Part shown: piece after piece, positions 34,290 to 42,340 of the stretch | How positions within the stretch are numbered: the first letter of the stretch is position 1 | How the letters are laid out: each line of letters opens with the position of its first letter | NCBI RefSeq assembly: GCF_019720895.1 | Contig: NZ_JAHKSH010000003.1 | Span: 558,001-622,000 of the forward strand | Direction: 5' to 3' | DNA: 64,000 bases | Origin: Microbacterium salitolerans | Lineage (GTDB): Bacteria > Actinomycetota > Actinomycetes > Actinomycetales > Microbacteriaceae | Translations under genes and position numbers: made by a program | The notes under the pieces: model-generated | The model's database searches: none | Seen by the model: only the letters and a program-made list of their open reading frames with translations | What the model was told of the DNA's origin: nothing

Positions 34290-35720
34290 ATGAGCATGTC
34301 GACCGGGCAGTCCGGATACTCCAGCCAGCCGTCGTACGGGCACCAGCCGCAGGGCGGTGGGTACGGGGCGATTCCGCCCGTTCCGCCGCAGCCGCAGGAT
34401 CCCGCTCCTCAGTCGTCTGCGCCCGCGACGCGTGAGCCCCTCGCGACGATCGGCAAGCGCGTCGGCGTGTACGTCGTCGACATGCTGCTCATCGCCTTCG
34501 TCGTCGGCGTGGTGTCCGCGGCGATCGCGTGGCCAGTGATGAGCGCGTTCCTCAACGGTGAGATGGGTGTCATGGCGGCGCTCGCCATGATTCCCGGGCT
34601 CGTGTCGATCGCCCTGATCGTCGTCTACACGTGGATGCAGGGATCCGGCGGGTCGCTCGCCCAGCGGTGGTTCAAGGTGCGTCTCGTGCGCGCGGATTCG
34701 GGCGCGCGGCTCGGGTTCGGCCGGGCGCTGCTGCGGCACATCATCTGGGCGCTCGCGGCGGCGATCATCGTCGGGTACTTCTCGGTGTTCTTCGATCGGT
34801 CGGGCCGCCAGCAGGGCTGGCACGACAAGGTCGGTGGGGCGCTCGTCATCGACGTCTCGGGTCGCGGGCCCGCCGAGCCGGCTCCTGCTCCCGAGCAGGG
34901 ACAGGCACCGCAGGGCTGGGCGCAGGATCCGACGCTCGCGGCACCTCCCGCTCCGCCCGCGCCCCCGGCGGCGCCCGCATACGGCTACGCGGCGCCTCCC
35001 ATCGTGGACGCGCAGGCGGCGCCCGCAGGCGACCAGCCGGCGCCGCAGCCAGCTCCCGCCCCGGCGGATCCGTTCGCGAACGTCCCGCCGGCGCCGCCCG
35101 CTCCTGAGCAGCCCGCTGCCGATGCCTCCGTGATGCCGCCGGCACCGGGGGTTCCTGAGCCCTCCGCACCGCCCTCGCAGTTCGAGGTGCCCGCCGAGCC
35201 GATCGCCTTCGTGCCGGGCGTGACCGGCGATCCGCGTGCGGAGGAGCAGCCCCCGCCCGCCGTCGACTTCGGCGAGCCGGCACCGGCACCGGCACCGGCA
35301 TCTGCGCCCGCCCCGGCGCCGCCCGCTCCCGTCGACGACGAGTTCCCCGACGACACGGTCGTCGTGAACCGGCGCCCCGCCGCGGCGCCCGAACCGTCGG
35401 CGACGCTGGTGTGGGATGACGGCTTCCGCGTCGAGGCGACGGGCCGCACCGTGTTCGGCCGCAACCCGGTCGCGGAGGACGGCGCGCAGTCGGTCAGGAT
35501 CGACGATACGACCATGTCGCTGTCGAAGACGCACTTCGAGCTGACGGTCACGGCGGACCAGGTGACGCTCACCGATCGCCACTCGACGAACGGCGTCGTG
35601 ATCGCCCGCCACGGATCGTCGTTCACGGCGACGCCCGGCGAGCCGACGCCGCTCGCGGCAGGAGACGAGCTGACGATCGGCGACCGCACCGTCGCGATCG
35701 AGAGGGCGGGGCTCGCCTGA
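34290..35720 (+). CDS. RDD membrane protein with C-terminal FHA domain
   Basis: The protein has 476 residues. A Gly/Pro/Gln-rich start (~1-48) leads into an RDD domain (~50-190, TIGKRVGVYVVDMLLIAF opening and three helices), then about 170 residues of Ala/Pro linker. The motif PDDTVVVNRR follows (near residue 352) and then an FHA domain (~370-476) with GRTVFGRNP, the loop Ser/His pair in LSKTHFEL and HSTNGVVI. FHA domains bind phosphothreonine; PDDTVVV is a likely kinase target and FHA ligand. There is a one-base gap to both neighbours. It probably links the kinase to the membrane complex. Confidence 0.88.
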   Translation: MSMSTGQSGYSSQPSYGHQPQGGGYGAIPPVPPQPQDPAPQSSAPATREPLATIGKRVGVYVVDMLLIAFVVGVVSAAIAWPVMSAFLNGEMGVMAALAMIPGLVSIALIVVYTWMQGSGGSLAQRWFKVRLVRADSGARLGFGRALLRHIIWALAAAIIVGYFSVFFDRSGRQQGWHDKVGGALVIDVSGRGPAEPAPAPEQGQAPQGWAQDPTLAAPPAPPAPPAAPAYGYAAPPIVDAQAAPAGDQPAPQPAPAPADPFANVPPAPPAPEQPAADASVMPPAPGVPEPSAPPSQFEVPAEPIAFVPGVTGDPRAEEQPPPAVDFGEPAPAPAPASAPAPAPPAPVDDEFPDDTVVVNRRPAAAPEPSATLVWDDGFRVEATGRTVFGRNPVAEDGAQSVRIDDTTMSLSKTHFELTVTADQVTLTDRHSTNGVVIARHGSSFTATPGEPTPLAAGDELTIGDRTVAIERAGLA

Positions 35721-35721
35721 C

Positions 35722-36561
35722 ATGACCCCCGCGATCCTCACGGCGAGCGGCGTCGCCACCGACATCGGCCAGCGTCGCTCCCTCAACGAAGACGCGGCGC
35801 TGGCGTCGGCGCCGTGCTTCCTCGTCGCCGACGGCATGGGCGGCCACGACTCGGGCGACGTCGCGGCCGCGACGGCCGTCAGCGCGTTCCAGCGCTTCGC
35901 CGGGCGCGCGTCGCTCACGGTCGATGAGGTGCGCGACGCGATCGACGAGGTGCGCGCGTGCCTGGAGGAGTTCTCGGAGGGGCACGCCGGCGGGGCGGGC
36001 ACGACGCTGTCGGGTGTCGCCGTCGCCGACGTGCGGGGCGAGGGATACTGGATGGTGCTCAACGTCGGCGACTCGCGCACCTACCGGCTGCAGGACGGAT
36101 CGCTGACCCAGCTCACCGTCGATCATTCGCTCGTGCAGGAGATGATCGAGCAGGGCGTCCTCACGCCGGAGGCGGCCCGCCGGGATCAGCGTCGCAACGT
36201 CGTCACGCGCGCGCTCGGCGCATCGAGCAACGGCGTGGCCGACACGTGGATGCTGCCCGCGCACCGCGGCGACCGCATCCTCGTGTGCTCGGACGGGCTC
36301 TCCGATGAGCTCACGCACGAACGGATCGAGCAGATCCTTCTCACGGAGCGGGATCCGCAGGTCGCGGCGACGCTGCTCGTGCACGAGGCGCACCACACGG
36401 GCGGTCGCGACAACATCACGGCCATCGTCGTCGACGCCGTCGACGTGACCCATGCCGCGCCGACGGGGGACGACGACGTCGAGATCGCGACGCTCGACCG
36501 CGGTGCCGATGGATCCGTCGACACCAGGCCGCGCTCCGCCGTCACGGGGAGCGGCTCGTGA
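35722..36561 (+). CDS. PP2C-type Ser/Thr protein phosphatase
   Basis: The protein has 279 residues, a single PPM/PP2C catalytic domain with no membrane segment. Metal-binding motifs are intact: LNEDAAL, VADGMGGHDSGD, VLNVGDSRTYRL, LVCSDGLSDEL and GRDNITAIVV. It should reverse phosphorylation by the kinase encoded two genes downstream. It starts one base after the FHA/RDD stop, and its own stop overlaps the next GTG by 4 bases. Confidence 0.93.
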   Translation: MTPAILTASGVATDIGQRRSLNEDAALASAPCFLVADGMGGHDSGDVAAATAVSAFQRFAGRASLTVDEVRDAIDEVRACLEEFSEGHAGGAGTTLSGVAVADVRGEGYWMVLNVGDSRTYRLQDGSLTQLTVDHSLVQEMIEQGVLTPEAARRDQRRNVVTRALGASSNGVADTWMLPAHRGDRILVCSDGLSDELTHERIEQILLTERDPQVAATLLVHEAHHTGGRDNITAIVVDAVDVTHAAPTGDDDVEIATLDRGADGSVDTRPRSAVTGSGS

Positions 36562-37427
36562 CCGCCGAGATCGCGGTCGTCACCGCCGCCCAGCGCGTCG
36601 CCGTCGTGCCGGCGGCATGCGACGTCGACGCGGTGCGCGCGGCGCTCGCCGAGTCCGTCGCGGCCGCACGGGAGGTGCTGACAGGGGCGGCGTGGTACGC
36701 GGTCGTCGACCAGTCCGAGACCCCGTCGCGGGTCGTTCGCCACGGGGAGATGCCCGCGGTGCTCGTCGCCGCGGACGACGCGATCAGCGAGACGCTCGTC
36801 GACGCGCAGGACACCTCGGACCCCCCGGCGTCGGACGAGCCGGACGCCGCCGCGGCGTCCGTTTCTGAGCCGGTCGACGGCGCAGGCTCCGAGACCGCTC
36901 CCGTCGCCGACGACGTGGCAGGGACCCCCGTCGTCCGACCCGGCGATCACGACGGCGCCACGATGACGCTGGCGCAGCTGCGCGCGTTGCGAACTCGACG
37001 CGGGGCGTCCGCCGGCGACCACGACGGCGCGACGCTCTCGCGCGACGAGCTGCGCGCCCGCCGCGTGGCGGCCCAGCCCGTCCGCGCGACCGGCCGGATC
37101 CGCCTCTCGACCGGGGAGGTGCACGATCTCGATCGCCCGATCGTCATCGGACGGAGCCCACGGGCGACGCGCGTCGCGATCGACGAGGCGCCGCTGCTGC
37201 TCGCGGTGCGGAGTCCCGAATTCGACATCTCGCGCAACCATGTCGAGATCATCCCCGAGCCCGATGCCGTCGTCGTCACGGACCTGCGCACGACCAACGG
37301 CACCCAGCTCCGGCGTGCGGGGGCGGATCCGGTGCGACTGCGTCCCAGCGAGCGCACGGTGGTCGTGTCGGGCGACGTGCTCGATCTCGGCGACGGCGTC
37401 ACGGTCGCGTTCGAGGAGCTGCCGTGA
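36558..37427 (+). CDS. Soluble FHA-domain protein with duplicated GDHDGAT motif
   Basis: The protein has 289 residues. The first ~80 form a compact domain I do not recognise, followed by an acidic linker. Near residues 134-170 a 20-residue motif occurs twice: GDHDGATMTLAQLRALR and GDHDGATLSRDELRARR. The FHA domain is at ~175-289 (RPIVIGRSPRATRV, DISRNHVEI, LRTTNGTQL). The repeated acidic-Gly-Ala-Thr stretch resembles the phospho-switch segments of actinobacterial FHA proteins such as GarA, where kinase-modified Thr is bound by the protein's own FHA domain. GTG 36558 overlaps the phosphatase stop. Confidence 0.87.
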   Translation: MTAEIAVVTAAQRVAVVPAACDVDAVRAALAESVAAAREVLTGAAWYAVVDQSETPSRVVRHGEMPAVLVAADDAISETLVDAQDTSDPPASDEPDAAAASVSEPVDGAGSETAPVADDVAGTPVVRPGDHDGATMTLAQLRALRTRRGASAGDHDGATLSRDELRARRVAAQPVRATGRIRLSTGEVHDLDRPIVIGRSPRATRVAIDEAPLLLAVRSPEFDISRNHVEIIPEPDAVVVTDLRTTNGTQLRRAGADPVRLRPSERTVVVSGDVLDLGDGVTVAFEELP

Positions 37428-39547
37428 GCAGACGCACCGCGTCTGAGCCTCCCGAGATCCCCGGATTCACCTACCTGGAGCTGCTGGGGTCGGGCGGCTT
37501 CGCCGACGTCTTCCTGTACGAGCAGAAGATGCCGCGCCGTCGCGTCGCGATCAAGGTGCTCCTGCCGGATCGCATCTCGACGTCGGCTGCGCAGTTCACG
37601 GCCGAGGCGAATGTCATGGCGATGCTGTCGACGCATCCCGCGATCGCCGCCGTCTACCAGGCCGGCGTCGCCGACGACGGGCGTCCGTACCTCGTCATGG
37701 AGTACTGCCCGCGCCCGAATCTGCAGGTGCGGTATCGGCGCGAGCGCTTCTCGGTCGGCGAGGCCCTCCACACGGGGATCCCCGTCGCGGCGGCCGTCGA
37801 GACGGCCCATCGTGCCAATGTCCTGCACCGCGACATCAAGCCCGCGAACATCCTCGTCACCGAGTACAACCGGCCCGCGCTCACCGACTTCGGCATCGCC
37901 TCGTCATCGGCGGATCCCGATGAGAGCCTGGGCGTCTCCGTCCCGTGGTCGCCGCCCGAGGCGTTCGCCGAGCCGCCGCGCAGCGATCCCCGCAGCGACG
38001 TCTACCAGCTGGGCGCGACCGTCTACACGCTCCTCGCGGGCCGGTCGCCGTTCGAGGTCGCGGGCGAGAGCAACACCAGCACGGCGCTGATCGATCGCAT
38101 CGAGACGATGCCCCTGCCGCCGCTCGGACGCTCGGACGTGCCGCGCTCGCTCGTGGCGGTGCTTGAGAAGGCCATGGCCAAGGATCCCGATGAGCGCTTC
38201 CGCACCGCGGCGGCGTTCGCGCGCGCCCTCCAGAAGGTGCAGATCGAACGCGGGGATCCGGTCACCCAGATCGACATCCTCGACGACGGATACGAGCACG
38301 ACGAGGGCTTCGAGGACGACGAGATCGACGAGCTCGGGTCCACGCAGATCCGTCGCATCCCGGGCAGCACGACCGTCCTCCCGGGAGACCACGCCGGTGG
38401 TGGCTCCTTCGCGCCGCCATCGCCCGGCCCGGCGGATCCGTTCGAGATCCCGGCGCAGGAGACGCAGGCGGATCATTCGGCGTTCGCCCCTCCGTCCGCT
38501 GGCGGCGACGCGGGGGCGCTGCCGGCGTGGGCCGACGAGCTGCCCGCCGTGCCGGAGCCCCAGGAGGTCAGCGAGGAGGCGGCCGCAGCGCAGAGCGGCG
38601 CGCCGGAACACGGCCCGTCCGACGCCGATGCCACCGTCGCGCGTCCCTCGCGCGACGACGACGAGGCAGCACTCGACGGGGCGCCCGATGACGCGACGCG
38701 AGCCCGCGCACCGCGCGCCGACTCACCGGTTCGAGAGGACTCGCCGCGCGCGGAGCCGCCGGCCGACGACGAGACCGCCGTCCGTCCGCCGCGCACCGTC
38801 GAGCCGGCCGACGACGAGACCGCCGTCCGTCCGCCGCGCACCGTCGAGCCGGCCGACGACGAGACCGCCATCCGTTCGTCACGCACCGCGGCTGCGGCCG
38901 ACGACGTCACGCGGGCGCGTCCCCCGGCATCGTCTGCTCCGGCGGACGACACGACGGCTGCCCGCCCCCGTCGGGCGGCGTCGCAGGCTCCCGCCGCCTA
39001 CACGTTCGATTCGCGCGTCGAGTTCGGCGCGGGCAGCGTGCCGAAGGCGGATCCGTCGCAGTTCCGCGTCGTGAGCCGCATCCCCTCGGGGGGAGCGGTG
39101 GGTCCCGCCGTGACGAAGTCGACGCCGACGGTCGTCGATCGGCGCTCGCGGCGGCGCCTCGTGATCGGCATCATCATCGCCGGGCTCGCGGTTCTCGGGG
39201 GCGTCGCGGCGCTCGCTGTCTTCCTCGTGACGCAGACCGGCGGCGCTCCGAACGACGAGATCCCCGACGAAGACGTGGCGGCCGTCACCGACCTGCAGGG
39301 GAGAGCCGAGGCGACAGGCGAGCAGGTCACGTTCACCTGGAACAACCCGGATCCCTCCGCCGGCGACACCTACGAGTACGGCGTCATCGTCGAGGACCAG
39401 CTCGGATCCTTCGAGAACTCGACGAGCGAGGCGACCGCGACGGTCGACCTTGAGTCGGGCGCGGAGACCTGCATCCAGGTGCGGATCGTGCGCGCCAACG
39501 GAGCGCCGTCGCTCCCGGAATCGGCGTGCGTCTCCCACTCCGACTGA
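37424..39547 (+). CDS. Transmembrane Ser/Thr protein kinase (PknB-like fold)
   Basis: The protein has 707 residues. The kinase domain (~12-275) has the Gly loop GSGGFADVF, VAIKVLLPD, HRDIKPANI and LTDFGIAS. A long acidic, Pro-rich juxtamembrane region (~290-570) contains seven Asp-Asp-x-Thr-type repeats. One membrane helix (~578-603) precedes an extracellular FN3-like domain of ~95 residues (VTDLQGRAEATGEQVTFTWNNP opening, C-terminal Cys pair). The external domain resembles the FN3 units of the giant protein at the head of the locus, so both may bind the same wall material. Its GTG overlaps the FHA gene stop; a terminator follows the gene. Confidence 0.92.
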   Translation: MSRRTASEPPEIPGFTYLELLGSGGFADVFLYEQKMPRRRVAIKVLLPDRISTSAAQFTAEANVMAMLSTHPAIAAVYQAGVADDGRPYLVMEYCPRPNLQVRYRRERFSVGEALHTGIPVAAAVETAHRANVLHRDIKPANILVTEYNRPALTDFGIASSSADPDESLGVSVPWSPPEAFAEPPRSDPRSDVYQLGATVYTLLAGRSPFEVAGESNTSTALIDRIETMPLPPLGRSDVPRSLVAVLEKAMAKDPDERFRTAAAFARALQKVQIERGDPVTQIDILDDGYEHDEGFEDDEIDELGSTQIRRIPGSTTVLPGDHAGGGSFAPPSPGPADPFEIPAQETQADHSAFAPPSAGGDAGALPAWADELPAVPEPQEVSEEAAAAQSGAPEHGPSDADATVARPSRDDDEAALDGAPDDATRARAPRADSPVREDSPRAEPPADDETAVRPPRTVEPADDETAVRPPRTVEPADDETAIRSSRTAAAADDVTRARPPASSAPADDTTAARPRRAASQAPAAYTFDSRVEFGAGSVPKADPSQFRVVSRIPSGGAVGPAVTKSTPTVVDRRSRRRLVIGIIIAGLAVLGGVAALAVFLVTQTGGAPNDEIPDEDVAAVTDLQGRAEATGEQVTFTWNNPDPSAGDTYEYGVIVEDQLGSFENSTSEATATVDLESGAETCIQVRIVRANGAPSLPESACVSHSD
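38621..38972 (+). repeat. Seven DD-x-T motifs in the kinase juxtamembrane region
   Basis: The motifs read DADATVARP, DDATRARAP, DDETAVRPP (twice), DDETAIRSS, DDVTRARPP and DDTTAARPR. The two DDETAVRPP units and the third DDETAI unit come from a 45-bp tandem DNA repeat at about 38762-38893. All place one Thr after acidic residues and before an Arg, which suits autophosphorylation and FHA binding. Confidence 0.8.
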
Positions 39548-39553
39548 GAAGGA

Positions 39554-39580
39554 GCCCCGCTCACGTGGCGTGAGCGGGGC
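39554..39580. terminator. Bidirectional terminator hairpin
   Basis: GCCCCGCTCA (39554-39563) pairs perfectly with TGAGCGGGGC (39571-39580) around a 7-base loop. It sits in the 39-base gap between the convergent kinase and resolvase-like genes and probably serves both. Confidence 0.8.
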
Positions 39581-39586
39581 GTCACC

Positions 39587-39955
39587 TCACGGCGCGGGTT
39601 CGCTGTGCGCCAGGACCTTGATCATGATGCCGCGGCGGCCGAGCTCGGCGATCGTCTGGGCTTCCTCGGTCGCGTCGCGTCCGAAGACGCGGGCGCTGAC
39701 CACGACGACCACATCACCGCGGTCGAGCCGGCCGAACAGGCGGTTGAGGCGCTCCTCCCACGTCTCGATGACGTTGGGTGCCGGGTGGCGGAAGCCGCCG
39801 ATCGGGACGCCGAAGCTCGTGAGCTGCCGGCGCTGCTCGACGATCGACGGCATGCCTGCGCGCGCGACGACGATGCCGACGAGTCGGGAGCCGATCGGGC
39901 GAGCGCGCCAGATGTCGCCCGGAGTGCTGACCTCTTCGACATGCTCGGTGCTCAC
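39587..39955 (-). CDS. Resolvase-like N-terminal domain protein, degenerate
   Basis: The protein has 122 residues. Its second half follows the serine-recombinase N-terminal fold: EQRRQLTSFGV, ERLNRLFGRLDRGDVVVVVSARVFGRDATEEAQTIAELGRRGIMIKVL, matching the family's 'LxxGDxLVVxxLxRLGR' and 'LxxRGV' segments. The catalytic Ser region is replaced by VGIVVARAG, and there is no C-terminal DNA-binding domain, so it should not recombine DNA. Close relatives in this bacterial family appear to keep this short form, suggesting a domesticated role rather than decay; that is inference. GTG 39955 is the likely start. Confidence 0.6.
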   Translation of the reverse strand: MSTEHVEEVSTPGDIWRARPIGSRLVGIVVARAGMPSIVEQRRQLTSFGVPIGGFRHPAPNVIETWEERLNRLFGRLDRGDVVVVVSARVFGRDATEEAQTIAELGRRGIMIKVLAHSEPAP

Positions 39956-40005
39956 TCGACCATTCTGCCGCACGGCGCCGAGAATGTACGGCGCCGCACA
40001 GTCCG

Positions 40006-40269
40006 TCAGAGAAGGGCGAGCTCGCGCAGCTTCGTCTCGACGTCGGCGTTCGACGGCTCGACCTGGTGGCTCGCGTCCGGGTAGAGCACGACGGGGATGT
40101 TCGTGCGTCCCGAGATGTCCTTGGCGACGTCGGCGGCGGTCGGGTCGGTCTCGAGATCGACATAGGTGTACTCGATGCCGAGTCCGTCGAGCTGCGCCTT
40201 CGTGCGGCGGCAGTCGCGGCACCACTCGGCGCCGAACAGGGTGATGGTGTCGTTCGCGGGAGTCGTCAT
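40006..40269 (-). CDS. Glutaredoxin-like protein (mycoredoxin type)
   Basis: The protein has 87 residues with a thioredoxin fold. The active site is GAEWCRDCRRTK (CxxC), and the cis-Pro region is RTNIPVVLYPD. Actinobacterial mycoredoxins of this size reduce mycothiol mixed disulfides in the cytoplasm; the CRDC centre differs from the CGYC of characterised mycoredoxin-1, so the electron donor is not certain. It diverges from the glycosyltransferase gene across about 105 bases. Confidence 0.85.
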   Translation of the reverse strand: MTTPANDTITLFGAEWCRDCRRTKAQLDGLGIEYTYVDLETDPTAADVAKDISGRTNIPVVLYPDASHQVEPSNADVETKLRELALL

Positions 40270-40375
40270 GGTCCCAGAATATGTCCGCTCGGAGCGGGGT
40301 GGATCCGCTTTCGGGGACCGCTCAGGCGCCCGCTCTCGTGCGAATGGCGGCGTATGCGCGTGCGACGATGGACCC

Positions 40376-41503
40376 GTGACAGCAGGGGAAGAGGAGCGCG
40401 CCGTCGACCTGACGGTGATCGTTCCGACGTTCAACGAGGCGGGCAACGTCGAGGAGCTCGTGCGACGCGTCACCGCGTCGGTCGGCGCGCATCGCGCGGA
40501 GATCCTCTTCGTCGACGACTCGTCGGACGGCACAGAGCTCGAGGTCGCGCGCGTGGCGCTGACGGCGATGCTGCCCGTGCGGGTCATCCATCGTGACGTG
40601 CCGGAGGGGGGCCTCGGCGGCGCCGTCCTGCTGGGCATGCGCGAGGCGCGCGCCGACACGTGCGTCGTGATGGACGGCGACCTGCAGCACCCGCCCGAGA
40701 AGATCCCCGAGATCGTCGAGCGCCTGCACCAGGGCGACGTGCAGATCGTCGTCGCGTCGCGGTACGTCGGGTCCGGCACGTCGGCCGGCCTCGCCGATGC
40801 GACGCGCCGCATGATCTCGCGCGGATCCAACCTGGTCACGCGGGCCATGTTCCCGGTCCGCCTGCGCCGTGTCACGGATCCCATGACGGGGTTCTTCGGC
40901 ATCGACCGATCGCGCCTCGACCTGGAGACGCTGCGTCCCCGCGGGTTCAAGATCCTGCTCGAGATCATCGTGCGCACGCCCCTGCGTGTCGCCGAGGTCC
41001 CATTCGACTTCGCCGATCGGTTCGCCGGCGCGTCCAAGGCGAGCCTGCGTCAGGGCGTCTGGTTCCTGCAGCAGCTCACGATGCTGCGGTTCGGCAAGAT
41101 GAGCGCGTACGCGCTGATCGGCGCCGTGGGGGCGGTGGCCAACGTCGCCATCGTGTGGGCGCTCACCGCGCTCGGCATGGGCTATCTGTGGGCGGCGATC
41201 GTGGCGGCCGAGGTCACGATCGTCGGCAACTTCCTGCTCGCCGAGCACTTCGTGTTCCGCGATCTCAGAGGGCAGGCGCGCGCGTTCTGGCGGCGCTTCG
41301 CGATCTCGTTCACGTTCAACAACGTCGAGTCGGCCGTGCGGATCCCGATCATGGCGGTCATGGTCGAGCGGCTGGGCATGGCGAGTCCCGTCGCGACGGC
41401 CATCACGCTCGCGGTGGCGTTCCTGGTCCGCTTCACGTTCCATTCACTCGTCGTCTACGCGCCGCGCAACGATGTGCGCGAGACGCGGTCGGTCCGCACA
41501 TGA
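40376..41503 (+). CDS. GT2 glycosyltransferase fused to GtrA domain (polyprenyl-phosphate sugar transferase)
   Basis: The protein has 375 residues. The N-terminal DPM1-like GT2 domain (~10-230) has VIVPTFNEAGNVEEL, ILFVDDSSDGT, VVMDGDLQHPPEK and VTDPMTGFFGIDR. The C-terminal GtrA domain (~240-365) has four helices and the FLLAEHFVFRD segment. Such proteins charge polyprenyl phosphate with a sugar on the inner face and help to flip it. The lipid-linked sugar could feed wall glycopolymers or protein mannosylation. GTG 40376 precedes the conserved domain by a few residues. The two membrane proteins downstream may belong to the same unit. Confidence 0.88.
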   Translation: MTAGEEERAVDLTVIVPTFNEAGNVEELVRRVTASVGAHRAEILFVDDSSDGTELEVARVALTAMLPVRVIHRDVPEGGLGGAVLLGMREARADTCVVMDGDLQHPPEKIPEIVERLHQGDVQIVVASRYVGSGTSAGLADATRRMISRGSNLVTRAMFPVRLRRVTDPMTGFFGIDRSRLDLETLRPRGFKILLEIIVRTPLRVAEVPFDFADRFAGASKASLRQGVWFLQQLTMLRFGKMSAYALIGAVGAVANVAIVWALTALGMGYLWAAIVAAEVTIVGNFLLAEHFVFRDLRGQARAFWRRFAISFTFNNVESAVRIPIMAVMVERLGMASPVATAITLAVAFLVRFTFHSLVVYAPRNDVRETRSVRT

Positions 41504-41572
41504 CGGCCTGCGCGCGACGGCCCCTCGCAGCCGATTTATCGTCGTCTTAGAGAGACCCGGGAAGATATCGGT

Positions 41573-42340
41573 GTGCTGAACTCCGCCGCCGCCGTGCGAC
41601 CGTCTCGTCGGGACGCGATCGCCGCGTTCTTCGGCCTCGACGCCCGTCCGGTGCGCGTGCTTCTCGTCGTCCTCCTGGCGCTCGATGCCGTGCTCCTCGT
41701 CGCGCACGTCTCCCACTGGGCGTTCGGCGAACCGAGCGACCCGCTCCTGAACCTCGACCTCGAGCGCGGCTACGGCGAGCAGCTGTTCACCTTCACGATG
41801 TTCGGCGTCTGCGTGCTGCTGCTCTGGGCGGCGCGGCGATTCCGGGCGCCCGTCCTCGTCGGGTGGCTCGCGCTGTTCGCCTTCATCGTGCTCGACGACT
41901 GGTTCCTGGTGCACGAGCGCATGGGGGAGCACGTCGCCGAGACCTTCGCGGCCGTTTCTCATCGCATGATCGGCGAGCTGATCTACCTCGCCGCCGCCGG
42001 CCTCGTCCTGGCCATCGTGATCGCCGTCCTGCACGTTCTCACGCGAGGCATCGGCCGGGCGATCTCCGCGAACCTCCTCGTGCTGTTCCTCTGGCTCGTC
42101 GTTCTGAGCGTCGGAGTGGATCCGCTCCACGAGCTCCTGCACGAGATCCCGGTCATGGACGCCTCGCTGGCGCTGATCGAGGACGGCGGCGAGATCGTCA
42201 TGGCGAGCCTCCTGTTCGTCTCCCTGTTCGCGCTCGTGGCGTGCGATCACGTGCCGGTCGTCGGCGCGCGTCTCGGGCGGCTTCTGGGCGTCGCGGAGGA
42301 CTGGCGCGTCGCCGGGCGGACGCGCCTGGCGAGCGTGTGA
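41573..42340 (+). CDS. Polytopic membrane protein of unknown function
   Basis: The protein has 255 residues with about six hydrophobic helices (near 28-48, 72-90, 96-115, 135-160, 170-190 and 208-228). I do not recognise a family. His- and acid-rich loops stand out: LDDWFLVHERMGEH and VDPLHELLHEIPVMD, two HExxxH-like clusters that could face each other and bind metal. The GTG start has GGGAAG 9 bases upstream. Its stop overlaps the next gene's GTG (GTGA), so the two probably work together. Confidence 0.7.
   Translation: MLNSAAAVRPSRRDAIAAFFGLDARPVRVLLVVLLALDAVLLVAHVSHWAFGEPSDPLLNLDLERGYGEQLFTFTMFGVCVLLLWAARRFRAPVLVGWLALFAFIVLDDWFLVHERMGEHVAETFAAVSHRMIGELIYLAAAGLVLAIVIAVLHVLTRGIGRAISANLLVLFLWLVVLSVGVDPLHELLHEIPVMDASLALIEDGGEIVMASLLFVSLFALVACDHVPVVGARLGRLLGVAEDWRVAGRTRLASV

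Noticed and set aside
39587-39955. Mobile element or integron recombinase
   Set aside because: There is no active-site serine, no DNA-binding domain, no flanking inverted or direct repeats and no cargo genes.
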